A stretch of DNA of 64,000 nt from Sinorhizobium kostiense. GTDB taxonomy: Bacteria; Pseudomonadota; Alphaproteobacteria; Rhizobiales; Rhizobiaceae. The translations under genes were made by a program, and so were the position numbers. Under the pieces are notes generated by a model, which worked only from the letters and a program-made list of their open reading frames with translations, had not been told where the DNA came from and did no database searches. The stretch lies in assembly GCF_017874595.1 (NCBI RefSeq), contig NZ_JAGILA010000001.1:372001-436000 (forward strand), read 5' to 3'. Within the stretch, counting starts at the first letter, position 1, and each line of letters begins with the position of its first letter. Below, piece after piece: positions 8,302 to 16,328 of the stretch.

Positions 8302-9381
8302 ATGGCGACCAGCGTCGTTCTTCAGAAGGTCGAGAAGCGCTACGGTGCGCTCGACGTGATCCACGGCATCGACCTGACGATCGACCCCGGCGAATTCGCC
8401 GTCTTCGTCGGCCCGTCCGGCTGCGGCAAGTCGACCCTCTTGCGCATGATCGCCGGACTTGAAGAGATTTCGGGTGGCACCCTGCTCCTCGACAACGACA
8501 GGATGAACGAGGTGGCGCCCGCCAAGCGCGGCATCGCCATGGTGTTCCAGTCCTACGCGCTCTACCCGCATATGTCGGTTTACAAGAATTTGGCCTTCGG
8601 TCTCGAAACCGCCGGATACAGGAAGGCGGAGATCGAACCAAAGGTTCGCCGCGCCGCCGAGATCCTGCAGATCGAGAAGCTGCTCGACCGGAAACCCAAG
8701 GCTCTTTCCGGCGGTCAGCGCCAGCGGGTAGCAATCGGCCGGGCGATCGTGCGCGAGCCGCGGATCTTCCTTTTTGATGAGCCGCTCTCCAATCTCGACG
8801 CGGAACTCAGGGTCCAGATGCGTGTCGAGATTTCCCGGCTCCATCGCGATCTCGGCAACACGATGATCTATGTCACCCATGACCAGGTGGAAGCCATGAC
8901 AATGGCCGACAAGATCGTCGTCCTCAATTCCGGCCATGTCGAACAGGTCGGCGCACCGCTCGAACTTTACAACAATCCCATAAACCGTTTCGTCGCCGGC
9001 TTCATCGGCAGCCCCAAGATGAATTTCCTAAAAGCCCGGATTGCGGAAGTTGGGGAAGGTGAAACGTCGATTGAGGTCTGCGGCGGCACGATCCGCCTGC
9101 CGCGCCGGCTCGCCGGCGCAACGGCTGGCGAAGAGGTCACTTTCGGTATCCGGCCGGAGCATCTCTCCGCCCGCGACAGCGGCATCGAACTTGCGCCGAT
9201 CAATGTCGAGCTCGTGGAAAATCTCGGCGGCGAAACCATGCTCTACGGCATCACGCCGGACAATCAGCAGGTGACGGTCGCACTCGATGGCCAGCAGAAA
9301 GTGGAGCGCGGCACCAACCTCCCGGTCTATTTCGATCCCGGCCGCTGCCACGTATTCGGCGCCGACGGCAAGGCGATGTAG
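8302..9381 (+). CDS. ABC transporter ATP-binding protein (UgpC/MsmK type)
   Basis: A 359-residue ATPase with Walker A (GPSGCGKST), Q-loop, signature (LSGGQRQRVAIGRAI), Walker B (IFLFDEPLSNLD), H-loop (VTHDQVEAM), and a C-terminal TOBE-like regulatory region. This length and extension are typical of CUT1 sugar ATPases. Start ATG 8302 has GGGAGGA upstream. It closes the sugar operon and should energise the permeases at 4268-6104. Confidence 0.93.
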   Translation: MATSVVLQKVEKRYGALDVIHGIDLTIDPGEFAVFVGPSGCGKSTLLRMIAGLEEISGGTLLLDNDRMNEVAPAKRGIAMVFQSYALYPHMSVYKNLAFGLETAGYRKAEIEPKVRRAAEILQIEKLLDRKPKALSGGQRQRVAIGRAIVREPRIFLFDEPLSNLDAELRVQMRVEISRLHRDLGNTMIYVTHDQVEAMTMADKIVVLNSGHVEQVGAPLELYNNPINRFVAGFIGSPKMNFLKARIAEVGEGETSIEVCGGTIRLPRRLAGATAGEEVTFGIRPEHLSARDSGIELAPINVELVENLGGETMLYGITPDNQQVTVALDGQQKVERGTNLPVYFDPGRCHVFGADGKAM

Positions 9382-9394
9382 AAGGCGGCTGGGC

Positions 9395-9427
9395 TGCCGG
9401 CAACGAGGCTTTGCTATTCCTCGCGGC
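9395..9427. terminator. Weak terminator-like hairpin
   Basis: TGCCG/CGGCA and CGAGG/CCTCG can pair with an asymmetric internal loop in the convergent gap between the ATPase and LysR genes. There is no clear U-tract, so this is tentative. Confidence 0.3.
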
Positions 9428-9459
9428 ACCTGGTTTGGCGACGTTCCGCTTCCTCGATC

Positions 9460-10371
9460 TTATTTCAACGGCGCGAGCCGCCCTATGGACAGGTCAGGTT
9501 TCGTCAAAAAGTCGACCACCGCGCGGACTGCCGGCAATTGCCCGCGCCGGTGCGGCATCAGGATCGTCGTGGTGATCGTTCCTTCCGTCCACCCCGGCAG
9601 CAGATGGACCAGTTCGCCCCGGTCAAGGTCTGGTCTTGCGATCGTCTCAGGTAAACGGACGACTCCGAGGCCCGCCCTTGCGGCTCGCAGCAATACCCCA
9701 GCCTCATCGGCGCTGAGGCAGGCGCGCGGCGAAACCCGCACCTCTTCTCCCGTCTCGCTGCGAAGGCGCCAAACGTTTGAGCTCGGCCCCGCATTGACGC
9801 CGGCGTGGTCCGCAAGCTGCAGCGGAGACTGTGGCTTGCCATGCTCGGCCACGTAGTCCCGCGACGCAACGACAATGACCGGCTCGACGGACATGCGTCT
9901 TTGCATCAGTCCGGAGTCGGGCAGGGGCGCCATGTGGCTCCGGATCGCGATGTCGAAGCCTTCGTGGATGAGATCGACGAAACGATCGGTGACGTGAATA
10001 TCCAGATGTATCCTGGGATATTCCCTCGACAGTGCCGCGAGGCGGTCGGCAAGTTGGAACTGCGCAACCGGGACCGAACTCGTGATCCTGACCCTGCCCA
10101 CCGGCTCTGCCAACCGCCTCCGCACGACCTCCTCGGCTGCTTCGGCCTCGATGAGAGAAGCCCGCGCATGTTCATAGAACTCGCGCCCCACCTCGGTCAG
10201 GGTGAAGTTGCGGGACGTTCGGTGAATGAGCCGCGCACCGAGCTCGACCTCCAGTTCTGCCACCCGCTTGCTGATTGTCGATTTTGGTGCACCGATCATG
10301 CGGGCGGCCGCGGTAAAGCCGCCGCTGTCCACCGCACGTACGAACAATTGAAGGTCATTGAGGTTCAACAT
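9460..10371 (-). CDS. LysR family transcriptional regulator
   Basis: From ATG 10371 this is a 303-residue LysR protein. The N-terminal winged HTH is clear (LNLNDLQLFVRAVDSGGF, then AAARMIGAPKSTISKRVAEL), with a C-terminal effector-binding domain. The start at 10371 has GGAG just upstream and places the HTH normally; an ATG at 10386 is less likely. It is divergent from the GST-like gene and probably controls it, since LysR proteins usually regulate the adjacent divergent gene. It resembles the large group of LysR proteins next to GST or oxidoreductase genes. Confidence 0.88.
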   Translation of the reverse strand: MLNLNDLQLFVRAVDSGGFTAAARMIGAPKSTISKRVAELEVELGARLIHRTSRNFTLTEVGREFYEHARASLIEAEAAEEVVRRRLAEPVGRVRITSSVPVAQFQLADRLAALSREYPRIHLDIHVTDRFVDLIHEGFDIAIRSHMAPLPDSGLMQRRMSVEPVIVVASRDYVAEHGKPQSPLQLADHAGVNAGPSSNVWRLRSETGEEVRVSPRACLSADEAGVLLRAARAGLGVVRLPETIARPDLDRGELVHLLPGWTEGTITTTILMPHRRGQLPAVRAVVDFLTKPDLSIGRLAPLK

Positions 10372-10499
10372 GGCTCCAACGTCCATACTGGTGGACTATA
10401 AGGCGCCATCTTAGCGACTTCAGCTGCAAAGTCTACTGATGCATGCTTTGAGCCGTTGAAGGGCATTAGTGATGCCCGACCTCAAGCATGGAGACTGAA

Positions 10500-11207
10500 A
10501 TGGAACCTATCCTCTTCTACGGTGTCCCCTCGGGCTGCTCGTTCGGGTCGATCGTGGCTCTGGAATGGCTCGGCGAGCCTTACCGCCTGTCGCGCATCGA
10601 AATGCCGGGCGATGTCACGAGCGAGGCTTATCGGCGCGTCAACCCGGTCGCGGAGACGCCGGCGCTGATGGCAGGCGATGGCACAATCATCACCGAGAGC
10701 ATGGCCATCCTCAATCATCTCGGGGCACTCGGCATCGGCACGGGGCTGGGCTTCCGGCAAGGCACCGCCGAGTTCGATCGTCTCAATCAGATCCTGGCTT
10801 TCCTCAATACCAGCCTGTTCAGTGGTTTTGCGCCTTTGTGGTACGCGCTGGAACATGACGTGCCAGGAGCTGCGAAGGATGCGCTGCGTGCTTACGGCGC
10901 CTCCTGTCTCGCCAACGTCCACGCCCATCTCGATAGAATGATTGAAGGTAAGGACTGGCTGCTGGGCGACCAACGCAGCTTGGCCGATGCCTACTTCATC
11001 GGCATTGCACGATGGACGAACTATCACGACGTACTCGACCGCAGGGACTATCCCTCGGTTCAGCGGCTCTACGAAAAGCTGGAGAACGATCCTGGGGTAC
11101 GCTTCGCCCATGCGATCGAGCGCGGCGAAGCGGCTGAATCCAGCGGCGGCTTCGCGGGCGAGATCACGCTCGAGGAGGCTCTGAGCCTGCACAGGCAGGC
11201 TGCCTGA
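10500..11207 (+). CDS. Glutathione S-transferase family protein
   Basis: A 235-residue cytosolic GST-like protein. The thioredoxin-fold N-terminus includes the glutathione-site ETPAL and the Glu-Ser pair (TIITESMAIL, about residues 63-72), followed by an all-helical C-terminal domain. Start ATG 10500 has GGAG six bases upstream; the ATG at 10488 has none. The N-terminal PSGCSFGS supplies Ser/Cys candidates for the catalytic residue. It is divergently paired with a LysR regulator. The substrate is unknown; detoxification of an electrophile is the usual role. Confidence 0.85.
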   Translation: MEPILFYGVPSGCSFGSIVALEWLGEPYRLSRIEMPGDVTSEAYRRVNPVAETPALMAGDGTIITESMAILNHLGALGIGTGLGFRQGTAEFDRLNQILAFLNTSLFSGFAPLWYALEHDVPGAAKDALRAYGASCLANVHAHLDRMIEGKDWLLGDQRSLADAYFIGIARWTNYHDVLDRRDYPSVQRLYEKLENDPGVRFAHAIERGEAAESSGGFAGEITLEEALSLHRQAA

Positions 11208-11213
11208 TGAATC

Positions 11214-11238
11214 GGCCAGTGCCACCGCGGCACCGGCC
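11214..11238 (+). terminator. Hairpin after the GST-like gene
   Basis: GGCC-A-GTGCC-accgc-GGCAC-C-GGCC folds into a strong GC-rich stem 7 bp after the stop codon. No T-tract follows, so it may stabilise the mRNA end or act with Rho. Confidence 0.45.
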
Positions 11239-11251
11239 CAACAATGACTTA

Positions 11252-11304
11252 CGACGCAGTGCAACCCTACGGCACGAAGGAAGTTGTAGGGTCATACTGC
11301 GTCG
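11252..11304. repeat. 53-bp inverted repeat
   Basis: Two 19-bp arms, CGACGCAGT-N4-CCCTAC and GTAGGG-N4-ACTGCGTCG, face each other across a 15-bp spacer. Each arm carries the same 4-base mismatch block. The element stands in a 384-bp gap (11208-11591) between the GST-like gene and the ECF41 operon. The rest of that gap, 11305-11531, shows nothing coding that I can support. Confidence 0.6.
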
Positions 11305-11531
11305 GCGCTGATTTACGGCCACGCAAATGTGGTCCGGCAGCATGGTCGCAAACGCGCCTGTCCTCTATGACCCAGTCTCAACCGAAATCGTTGCTCTGCG
11401 TTGGATTCGTCATGGGCAGTCAAGCTCACCGACGTGACCGCGGCGTTGATTATCCCGAAATAGCCTGCGCGAATTAGATTTAGCAGCGCAGAGAGGATAA
11501 GCTCGCCCCGGAACGGAAAAATCGGTCTGGA

Positions 11532-11558
11532 TGTCACATCGGGGGATCCTGTCTCGTC
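11532..11558 (+). promoter_or_regulatory. ECF41-type promoter (TGTCACA-N16-CGTC)
   Basis: TGTCACA at 11532-11538 and CGTC at 11555-11558 are separated by exactly 16 bp. This is the -35/-10 motif known for ECF41 sigma factors, which transcribe their own operon. It sits 34 bp before the first gene of an operon that encodes an ECF41 factor, so autoregulation is very likely. It also rules out the ATG at 11559 as a start, because transcription would begin after it. Confidence 0.88.
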
Positions 11559-11591
11559 ATGGTGTTGTCATCAACAACAGGAAAGCACATC

Positions 11592-12065
11592 ATGACCGCC
11601 AAACTTGATCCCTTCGCCGCCGCCCCTGCTCTCATGAAAAGCTGGACCAGCACGTCGATGGCCGTCGCATCGAGCCTTGAACCGTCCTTGATCGAACTCG
11701 TCAAGATCCGGGCATCGCAGATCAACGGCTGCGCGAACTGCATCAACATGCATACTGCGGAAGCGCGCGCCAAAGGCGAAACCGAGCAGCGGATCTATCT
11801 GCTGTCGGCTTGGAGCGAGGCACCTTGTTATACCGATCGCGAGCGCGCCGCGCTCGGATGGACCGAGGCCCTGACGCGACTTTCGGAGCGTCATGCACAT
11901 GAGAGTGTCTATCAGGAATTGAAGGCCCAGTTCACCGAGGAGGAGCAGGTGAAGCTCACGCTGATGATCAACGTCATCAATGGCTGGAACCGGATTGCGG
12001 TCGGCTTTGGTCTGTGGGTCGATCCGGCGGTCGCCGCAAACACCGCTGCCAAGGCGGTCGCCTGA
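11592..12065 (+). CDS. Carboxymuconolactone decarboxylase / AhpD-like family protein
   Basis: A 157-residue protein of the AhpD-like fold. The core motif ASQINGCANCINMHTAEA (about residues 44-61) holds the CxxC pair and the histidine three to four residues after it, as in alkylhydroperoxidase-like members. Start ATG 11592 has GGAAAG upstream and lies downstream of the ECF41 promoter. Its stop overlaps the ATG of the sigma factor (TGATG). Genes of this family are the classic partners of ECF41 factors. A redox or peroxide role is suggested by the CxxC; the substrate is not known. Confidence 0.88.
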   Translation: MTAKLDPFAAAPALMKSWTSTSMAVASSLEPSLIELVKIRASQINGCANCINMHTAEARAKGETEQRIYLLSAWSEAPCYTDRERAALGWTEALTRLSERHAHESVYQELKAQFTEEEQVKLTLMINVINGWNRIAVGFGLWVDPAVAANTAAKAVA

Positions 12066-12922
12066 TGGCAGGCCAACTTCACCAGGACGCAGCGGCAAGT
12101 TTCGACCCGCTGCGTCCGAAGCTCGTCCGCGTCGCCTATCGCATGCTCGGCTCGGTGGCAGACGCCGAGGACGTGGTGCAGGAGGCCTTCATCCGCTGGA
12201 TGGGGGCCGACCGCACCGGCGTGCGTGAGCCGGAGGCCTACCTGCGCCGCACGGTCACCCGGCTTTGCCTCGACCAGCTGAAATCGGCGCGCCGCCAGCG
12301 CGAGACCTATATCGGCCCCTGGCTTCCCGACCCTGTGGTCGAAGACGAAGAGCAGGAAGACGTCACCTTGCCGCTGATGCTTGCGCTCGAACGCCTCTCG
12401 CCGCTCGAGCGTGCGGCCTTCCTGCTGCATGACGTGTTCGGCCTGGCGTTCGAGGAGGTCGCGGCGACAATCCAGCGCGAACCCGCCGCCTGCCGGCAGC
12501 TCGCCGCCCGAGCACGCACCCACGTGCGCGAAGCGCGACCGCGCTTTCGCGTCGAGAAGGAGCGCGGCCTCGAGCTAGCGGAGGCCTTCTTCACCGCGTC
12601 CCGCAGCGGCGACATGACGGCGCTCGGGGCGATGCTGGCTACCGACGTCAGCGTCCACGCCGACGGCGGCGGCAAGCGTTCGGCGGCATTGCGACCGTTG
12701 ATCGGCTTCGACGAGGTGATGAAGGTGCAGGAACATCTGGCAGCGCGGTTCAAGGAGCACGGCTCGACGCTTGTTCGGACCGGATTCATCAACGGCCTAC
12801 CAGGCTTCGTCACGCTTGAGGCCGATGGTGAACTCCAGACGACGGCGCTCGAAATCGAGGACGGCATGGTGACAGCGATCTATATCGTGCGCAACCCAGA
12901 CAAGCTGAGGCACCTTCATTAG
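12065..12922 (+). CDS. ECF41 family RNA polymerase sigma factor with C-terminal SnoaL-like domain
   Basis: A 285-residue ECF sigma factor. Sigma-2 lies at about residues 10-75 (RMLGSVADAEDVVQEAFIRW) and sigma-4 at about 105-160. The linker carries YIGPWLPDP, close to the YVGPWLPEP signature of the group. The extra C-terminal domain (about 170-285) has DGGGK and ends in NPDKLRHLH, both hallmarks of ECF41. This domain acts in place of an anti-sigma factor in studied members. It overlaps the CMD-family gene by one base and both follow an ECF41 promoter at 11532-11558. The signal is unknown. Confidence 0.93.
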   Translation: MAGQLHQDAAASFDPLRPKLVRVAYRMLGSVADAEDVVQEAFIRWMGADRTGVREPEAYLRRTVTRLCLDQLKSARRQRETYIGPWLPDPVVEDEEQEDVTLPLMLALERLSPLERAAFLLHDVFGLAFEEVAATIQREPAACRQLAARARTHVREARPRFRVEKERGLELAEAFFTASRSGDMTALGAMLATDVSVHADGGGKRSAALRPLIGFDEVMKVQEHLAARFKEHGSTLVRTGFINGLPGFVTLEADGELQTTALEIEDGMVTAIYIVRNPDKLRHLH

Positions 12923-12980
12923 CAGCGCATCCCCAAACGGGATGCCAGCACACCCGTTTGCCTTGTGCCTCCTGCAGGAC

Positions 12981-13355
12981 TTAGAGCCTTTCCGGGTTAA
13001 TGGAAACGATTCTGTTGGCTCAAGCGGAGCGGAATGTTTGCCCGGCTGGCGCGCGGCGTAGCCGAAGCATACGGCCAAGCCAGCCGGGCAAACAGGCCGC
13101 CCGCTTCAGCCAACCTCTACAGCGCCGCGCGTCTTATCAGACGCGCAAAGGTCGCTGTAGCACTTTGAATTGCTGCATGTCTTTGTCCTTGAAGCGAGAT
13201 CGCTTCAAGGAGACGTGCAGTGGCCGGGCATCTTTCCGCCAGGATCAGAGGCGATCGCCTCGGCCGTACCTCCGGGTACGACCTGCGGCAATCGCCTCTG
13301 CCCTGACGAAAACCTGCTCCGGCAGAATGTTTCCATTTAACCCGGAAAGGGCCTA
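12981..13355. repeat. Composite intergenic element of nested palindromes with an embedded RIME
   Basis: Most of the 462-bp gap 12923-13384 is a mosaic. An outer inverted repeat of about 33 bp pairs 12981-13014 with 13323-13355 (TTTCCGGGTTAA core). Inside lie a second inverted repeat (13014-13050 with 13074-13114, core GTTTGCCCGGCTGGC), a RIME-like unit (13117-13220) and a third inverted repeat (13222-13270 with 13276-13325, core AGGCGAT). The arms are well matched and the parts abut, as if palindromic units had inserted into one another. No coding sequence is supported. Confidence 0.8.
13117..13220 (-). repeat. RIME-like intergenic mosaic element, copy 1
   Basis: A 104-bp unit with two palindromes: CGCGCGTCTTATCAGACGCG and one around CTTGAAGCGAGATCGCTTCAAG, ending in GTGCAG. 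It is reverse-oriented relative to the copies at 23428-23530 and 30269-30372 and more diverged in the second palindrome. Two large palindromes in about 108 bp is the published form of the Rhizobium-specific intergenic mosaic element. Confidence 0.8.
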
Positions 13356-13384
13356 GCATACGCGCGAGCGTATGGAGACTTTCG

Positions 13385-14185
13385 ATGACCTCAAGCTTCA
13401 ATGTCCATAATGCGGCCGGCTATGAGCAGCTCATGGGCCGCTGGAGCCGGAGGCTCGCGCCGCTTTTCATCAACTTCGCCGGCCTTGCCGATGGCGAGAA
13501 GGTCCTCGATGTCGGCTGTGGCACCGGCAGCCTGACCTTCGCGCTTGCCGAAGCCGCAGACCTCGCCGAAATCGCCGCCATCGACTATTCGCCCGTTTTC
13601 GTCGAGGCGGCGGCGCGGCGCAACACCGATCCGCGAATAAGCATCCGACAGGCGGATGCCTGTGCCTTGCCCTATGACGACGGCACCTTCGACCGGGCCC
13701 TCGCACTGCTCGTGCTCCATTTCGTGCCCGCGGCCGCCCAGACCGTCGCCGAGATACGCCGGGTTGTCCGGCCGGGCGGTGTGGCCGCGGCGGCCGTGTG
13801 GGATCACCTCGGCGGCATGCCCGGCATGCGCATGATGGTCGATACGGTGGCGGCCCTCAGCGAAGGCGGGCGCCGGCTGCGCGAACGCTATTGTTTCCAG
13901 CCGATGATGCAGCCGGGCGAGATGAAGCAGACCTTCGTCGAGCAGGGTTTTTTGGACGTCGCGGAAACTGAGCTGATGATCCGCATGGACTACCAGAGCT
14001 TCGACGACTTCTGGGCGCCGATTGCCGCGGCCGAAGGGCCGCTCGGCCAATATGTGGCCACCCTCGATGAAACGGAGCGGATGCGTATCGGCGCCGCCGT
14101 GCGCGACGCTTACCAGGCCGGCCGACCCGACGGGCCGAGATCCTTCGCAAATGTCGCCTGGGCCTGCCGTGGTGCCGTTCCTTAA
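13385..14185 (+). CDS. Class I SAM-dependent methyltransferase
   Basis: A 266-residue protein with motif I VLDVGCGTGSLTFAL (about residues 37-51), the acidic loop after strand 2 (AAIDYSPVF), the QADACALPYDDGTFD region and a post-motif RRVVRPGGVAA. This matches the UbiE/Methyltransf_11 group that methylates small molecules. It lies alone downstream of the composite palindrome element, with GGAGACTTTCG as a possible ribosome site. The substrate cannot be assigned. Confidence 0.88.
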   Translation: MTSSFNVHNAAGYEQLMGRWSRRLAPLFINFAGLADGEKVLDVGCGTGSLTFALAEAADLAEIAAIDYSPVFVEAAARRNTDPRISIRQADACALPYDDGTFDRALALLVLHFVPAAAQTVAEIRRVVRPGGVAAAAVWDHLGGMPGMRMMVDTVAALSEGGRRLRERYCFQPMMQPGEMKQTFVEQGFLDVAETELMIRMDYQSFDDFWAPIAAAEGPLGQYVATLDETERMRIGAAVRDAYQAGRPDGPRSFANVAWACRGAVP

Positions 14186-14264
14186 GTCGGGCATTTTCGC
14201 TTTCCACGCATGCCGAGTTTTGACCTGTCGTCCAGGTCGACGGCTTTGATCCGCTCGTCCGCCT

Positions 14265-15152
14265 TCATAGCCTGCGGTCGTCGAAGCGCCGGATTGGGAC
14301 GCCCGCGACAGGACTGCGGGTCGCGAAAATGCCACCTGCCGGGCTGTCCTCGGCGATCCCTTCCGGACGCAACGACGTGACGAAAAGTGTCCTGAGCTCC
14401 GGCCCTGCGAAGCAGGGCATCGTCGGCGCCGTGACCGGGAACGGATGGGCCTCGATCAGCCCGCCCTCGGGGTCGAAGCGATTGAGCACGCCGGCAGAGA
14501 CGCCGGCACTCCAGTAGTTGCCTTCGACATCTATCGCCGCGCCGTCTGGCCGGCCGCTGCCGTCATCGAGCGTGGCGAGCCTCCGACGCCCCGACATTGC
14601 GCCCGTCTGAGGGTCGAATTGCCAGCGATCGATCCAGGGTCCCCGCGAATCGGAGTGGAACAGGACGGTCCCGTCGGCACTCCAGGCAAGACCATTCGAA
14701 CAGATCACGTCCGGCACCTTGCGCTCAACGGTTCCCTCCGCCGTCACGCGATAAAGGGAGGCGACGGGACGTCGGTCGGCAACGACGTCATGCATCGTGC
14801 CGACCCAGAAGGCGCCATCCGGCCCCACCTTGCCGTCATTCAGGCGAGTGTCCGGCCTCTCCGCCTCGACCACGGCGACCTGGCGGACGATCGCACCGTT
14901 TTCGGGATCGAACAGTACGACGCGATCGCGTTGCGCCAGGACGAGGCGCCCGGACTGCGTCAGACCGAGGCTGCAGGCGCCGTTCTCGACGCTCCATTCG
15001 ACATGATCGGCGCCGGCAAGGTCGATCCGATGAACCGTGCTGCGGCCGATATCGACCAAGAACAGGCAGTTGCGGCGGTCGTCATACACGGGGCTCTCGG
15101 CTACCTGACAACGCAAGTCGAACACGCACTTGAAAGTCAGGTCGCAAGACAT
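14265..15152 (-). CDS. SMP-30/gluconolactonase/LRE family protein (sugar lactonase)
   Basis: A 295-residue six-bladed beta-propeller hydrolase. Candidate metal ligands of the family are visible: Glu in AESPVYDD (about residue 18), Asn in RLNDGKVGPDG, Asn in SNGLAWSADG and Asp in LDDGSGRPDGAAID. Such enzymes open aldonolactones to sugar acids using a divalent metal. It is divergent from a DapA-like gene and near an IlvD/Edd dehydratase, so it probably performs the lactone step of a non-phosphorylating sugar oxidation route. The exact sugar is unknown. Confidence 0.88.
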   Translation of the reverse strand: MSCDLTFKCVFDLRCQVAESPVYDDRRNCLFLVDIGRSTVHRIDLAGADHVEWSVENGACSLGLTQSGRLVLAQRDRVVLFDPENGAIVRQVAVVEAERPDTRLNDGKVGPDGAFWVGTMHDVVADRRPVASLYRVTAEGTVERKVPDVICSNGLAWSADGTVLFHSDSRGPWIDRWQFDPQTGAMSGRRRLATLDDGSGRPDGAAIDVEGNYWSAGVSAGVLNRFDPEGGLIEAHPFPVTAPTMPCFAGPELRTLFVTSLRPEGIAEDSPAGGIFATRSPVAGVPIRRFDDRRL

Positions 15153-15268
15153 GTTCTCAACCTATCCCCACGTGTCAGTTGGCCCGCGCAGCCATCGGCA
15201 AAGACCCGGCCTGGAAGGCCCCGTTTTCGATAGTTGTCTCTCCTAGCATCGCCCTTGCGCTTTCTCAA

Positions 15269-15289
15269 CTTGTAAATTAAAAATACAGG
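15269..15289. promoter_or_regulatory. Candidate GntR operator, copy 1
   Basis: CTTGT-N11-ACAGG, 21 bp, in the divergent gap between the lactonase and DapA-like genes. The same architecture with an A/T-rich centre occurs at 17064-17084 between gntR and the dehydratase gene. The regulator assignment is inferred. Confidence 0.5.
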
Positions 15290-15310
15290 AAACTTGCAAG
15301 GGAGATTTCC

Positions 15311-16267
15311 ATGAAGACCGCCCCCGTAGAAGTGGCCGACCTCGCTGCCTCCGTCGTCTCGGTGCCGCCGTTGGCGCGCGATGCGCGGGGAGAACCGAGC
15401 ACTGCCGAAAACCGCAGGCAGGTGGATTGGCTGCGCTCGGGCGGTGTCACGACTTATCTCTATGGCGGCAATGCCAATCTCTACAATTTCAGCAGCACGG
15501 GTTTTGCCCACCTTCTCGACATCCTCGAGGAGATCGCACCGGCTGACGGCTGGATGATCCCGTCGATCGGCGCCGATTTCGGCAAGGCCATGGATCAGGC
15601 GGCCATTCTGCGGGAGCGCGCCTTTCCGACGGCGATGCTGCTGCCGCTCGGCTTTCCGGCGACGCCTTCGGGCGTCGCTAGGGGCCTTGTGAAGCTCGCC
15701 GATGCCGCCCGCCGGCCGCTGATCGCCTATATCAAGAATGGCGGCTTTCTCGATGCACGGGACGTCGCCCGTCTCTTCCGCGACGGCGCAATTGCGGCTG
15801 TGAAATACGCGGTGGTGCGCCCGGAGCCGACGAACGATCCCTACCTTGCCGCCATCCTCGATGCCGTCGGGTCCGGCGAGCGCATCGTCAGCGGCATTGG
15901 CGAGCGCCCGGCGATCGACCATCTGGAAATGGGTCTTGCCGGCTTCACCTCCGGCTCCGTCTGCATCGCCCCTCACCTGTCGACGGCGATCCTCAGGGCG
16001 TGCCGCGAAGGGCGGTTTGCCGACGCAAGAGCCATTCGCGCGGATTTCCTCCCGCTCGAGGACCTGCGGGATGCGCACTCGCCGATCCGCGTCCTGCACG
16101 AGGCGGTCCGGCTTGCCGGCATTTGCGACACGGGTCCGATCGGCGAATTCCTCTCCAATCTCGACGACGCCGAACGGCTCGGTACCATCGCCAAAGCCGC
16201 AAGGGCGCTGAAGGCAAGGAGCGAAGCGGCGGCCGGCGGAGCAAAGCGGCTGGCGACGGGTGCCTGA
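15311..16267 (+). CDS. Dihydrodipicolinate synthase family aldolase/dehydratase
   Basis: A 318-residue TIM-barrel protein of the DapA/NanA/KDG superfamily. The Schiff-base lysine is most likely in AIAAVKYAVV (about residue 164) and the family tyrosine in LIAYIKNGG (about 140). The usual GTTGE phosphate-binding motif is altered (YLYGGNANLYNFSS), so it is not a true DapA. With a lactonase, a dehydratase and a GntR regulator around it, cleavage or dehydration of a 2-keto-3-deoxy sugar acid is the best inference. GGGAG precedes the ATG at 15311. Confidence 0.85.
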   Translation: MKTAPVEVADLAASVVSVPPLARDARGEPSTAENRRQVDWLRSGGVTTYLYGGNANLYNFSSTGFAHLLDILEEIAPADGWMIPSIGADFGKAMDQAAILRERAFPTAMLLPLGFPATPSGVARGLVKLADAARRPLIAYIKNGGFLDARDVARLFRDGAIAAVKYAVVRPEPTNDPYLAAILDAVGSGERIVSGIGERPAIDHLEMGLAGFTSGSVCIAPHLSTAILRACREGRFADARAIRADFLPLEDLRDAHSPIRVLHEAVRLAGICDTGPIGEFLSNLDDAERLGTIAKAARALKARSEAAAGGAKRLATGA

Positions 16268-16328
16268 CATGAATCAACCGGTGACGGAGAACGCGAGGCA
16301 GGCATGCACTCCCACGCGCCCGAATGGA

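Noticed and set aside
11313..11537. Minus-strand 74-codon frame in the gap before the ECF41 operon
   Set aside because: It covers part of the ECF41 -35 motif, has no ribosome site and resembles no family.
13000..13356. Plus-strand frame of 118 codons in the composite repeat
   Set aside because: It is made entirely of palindromic repeat units.
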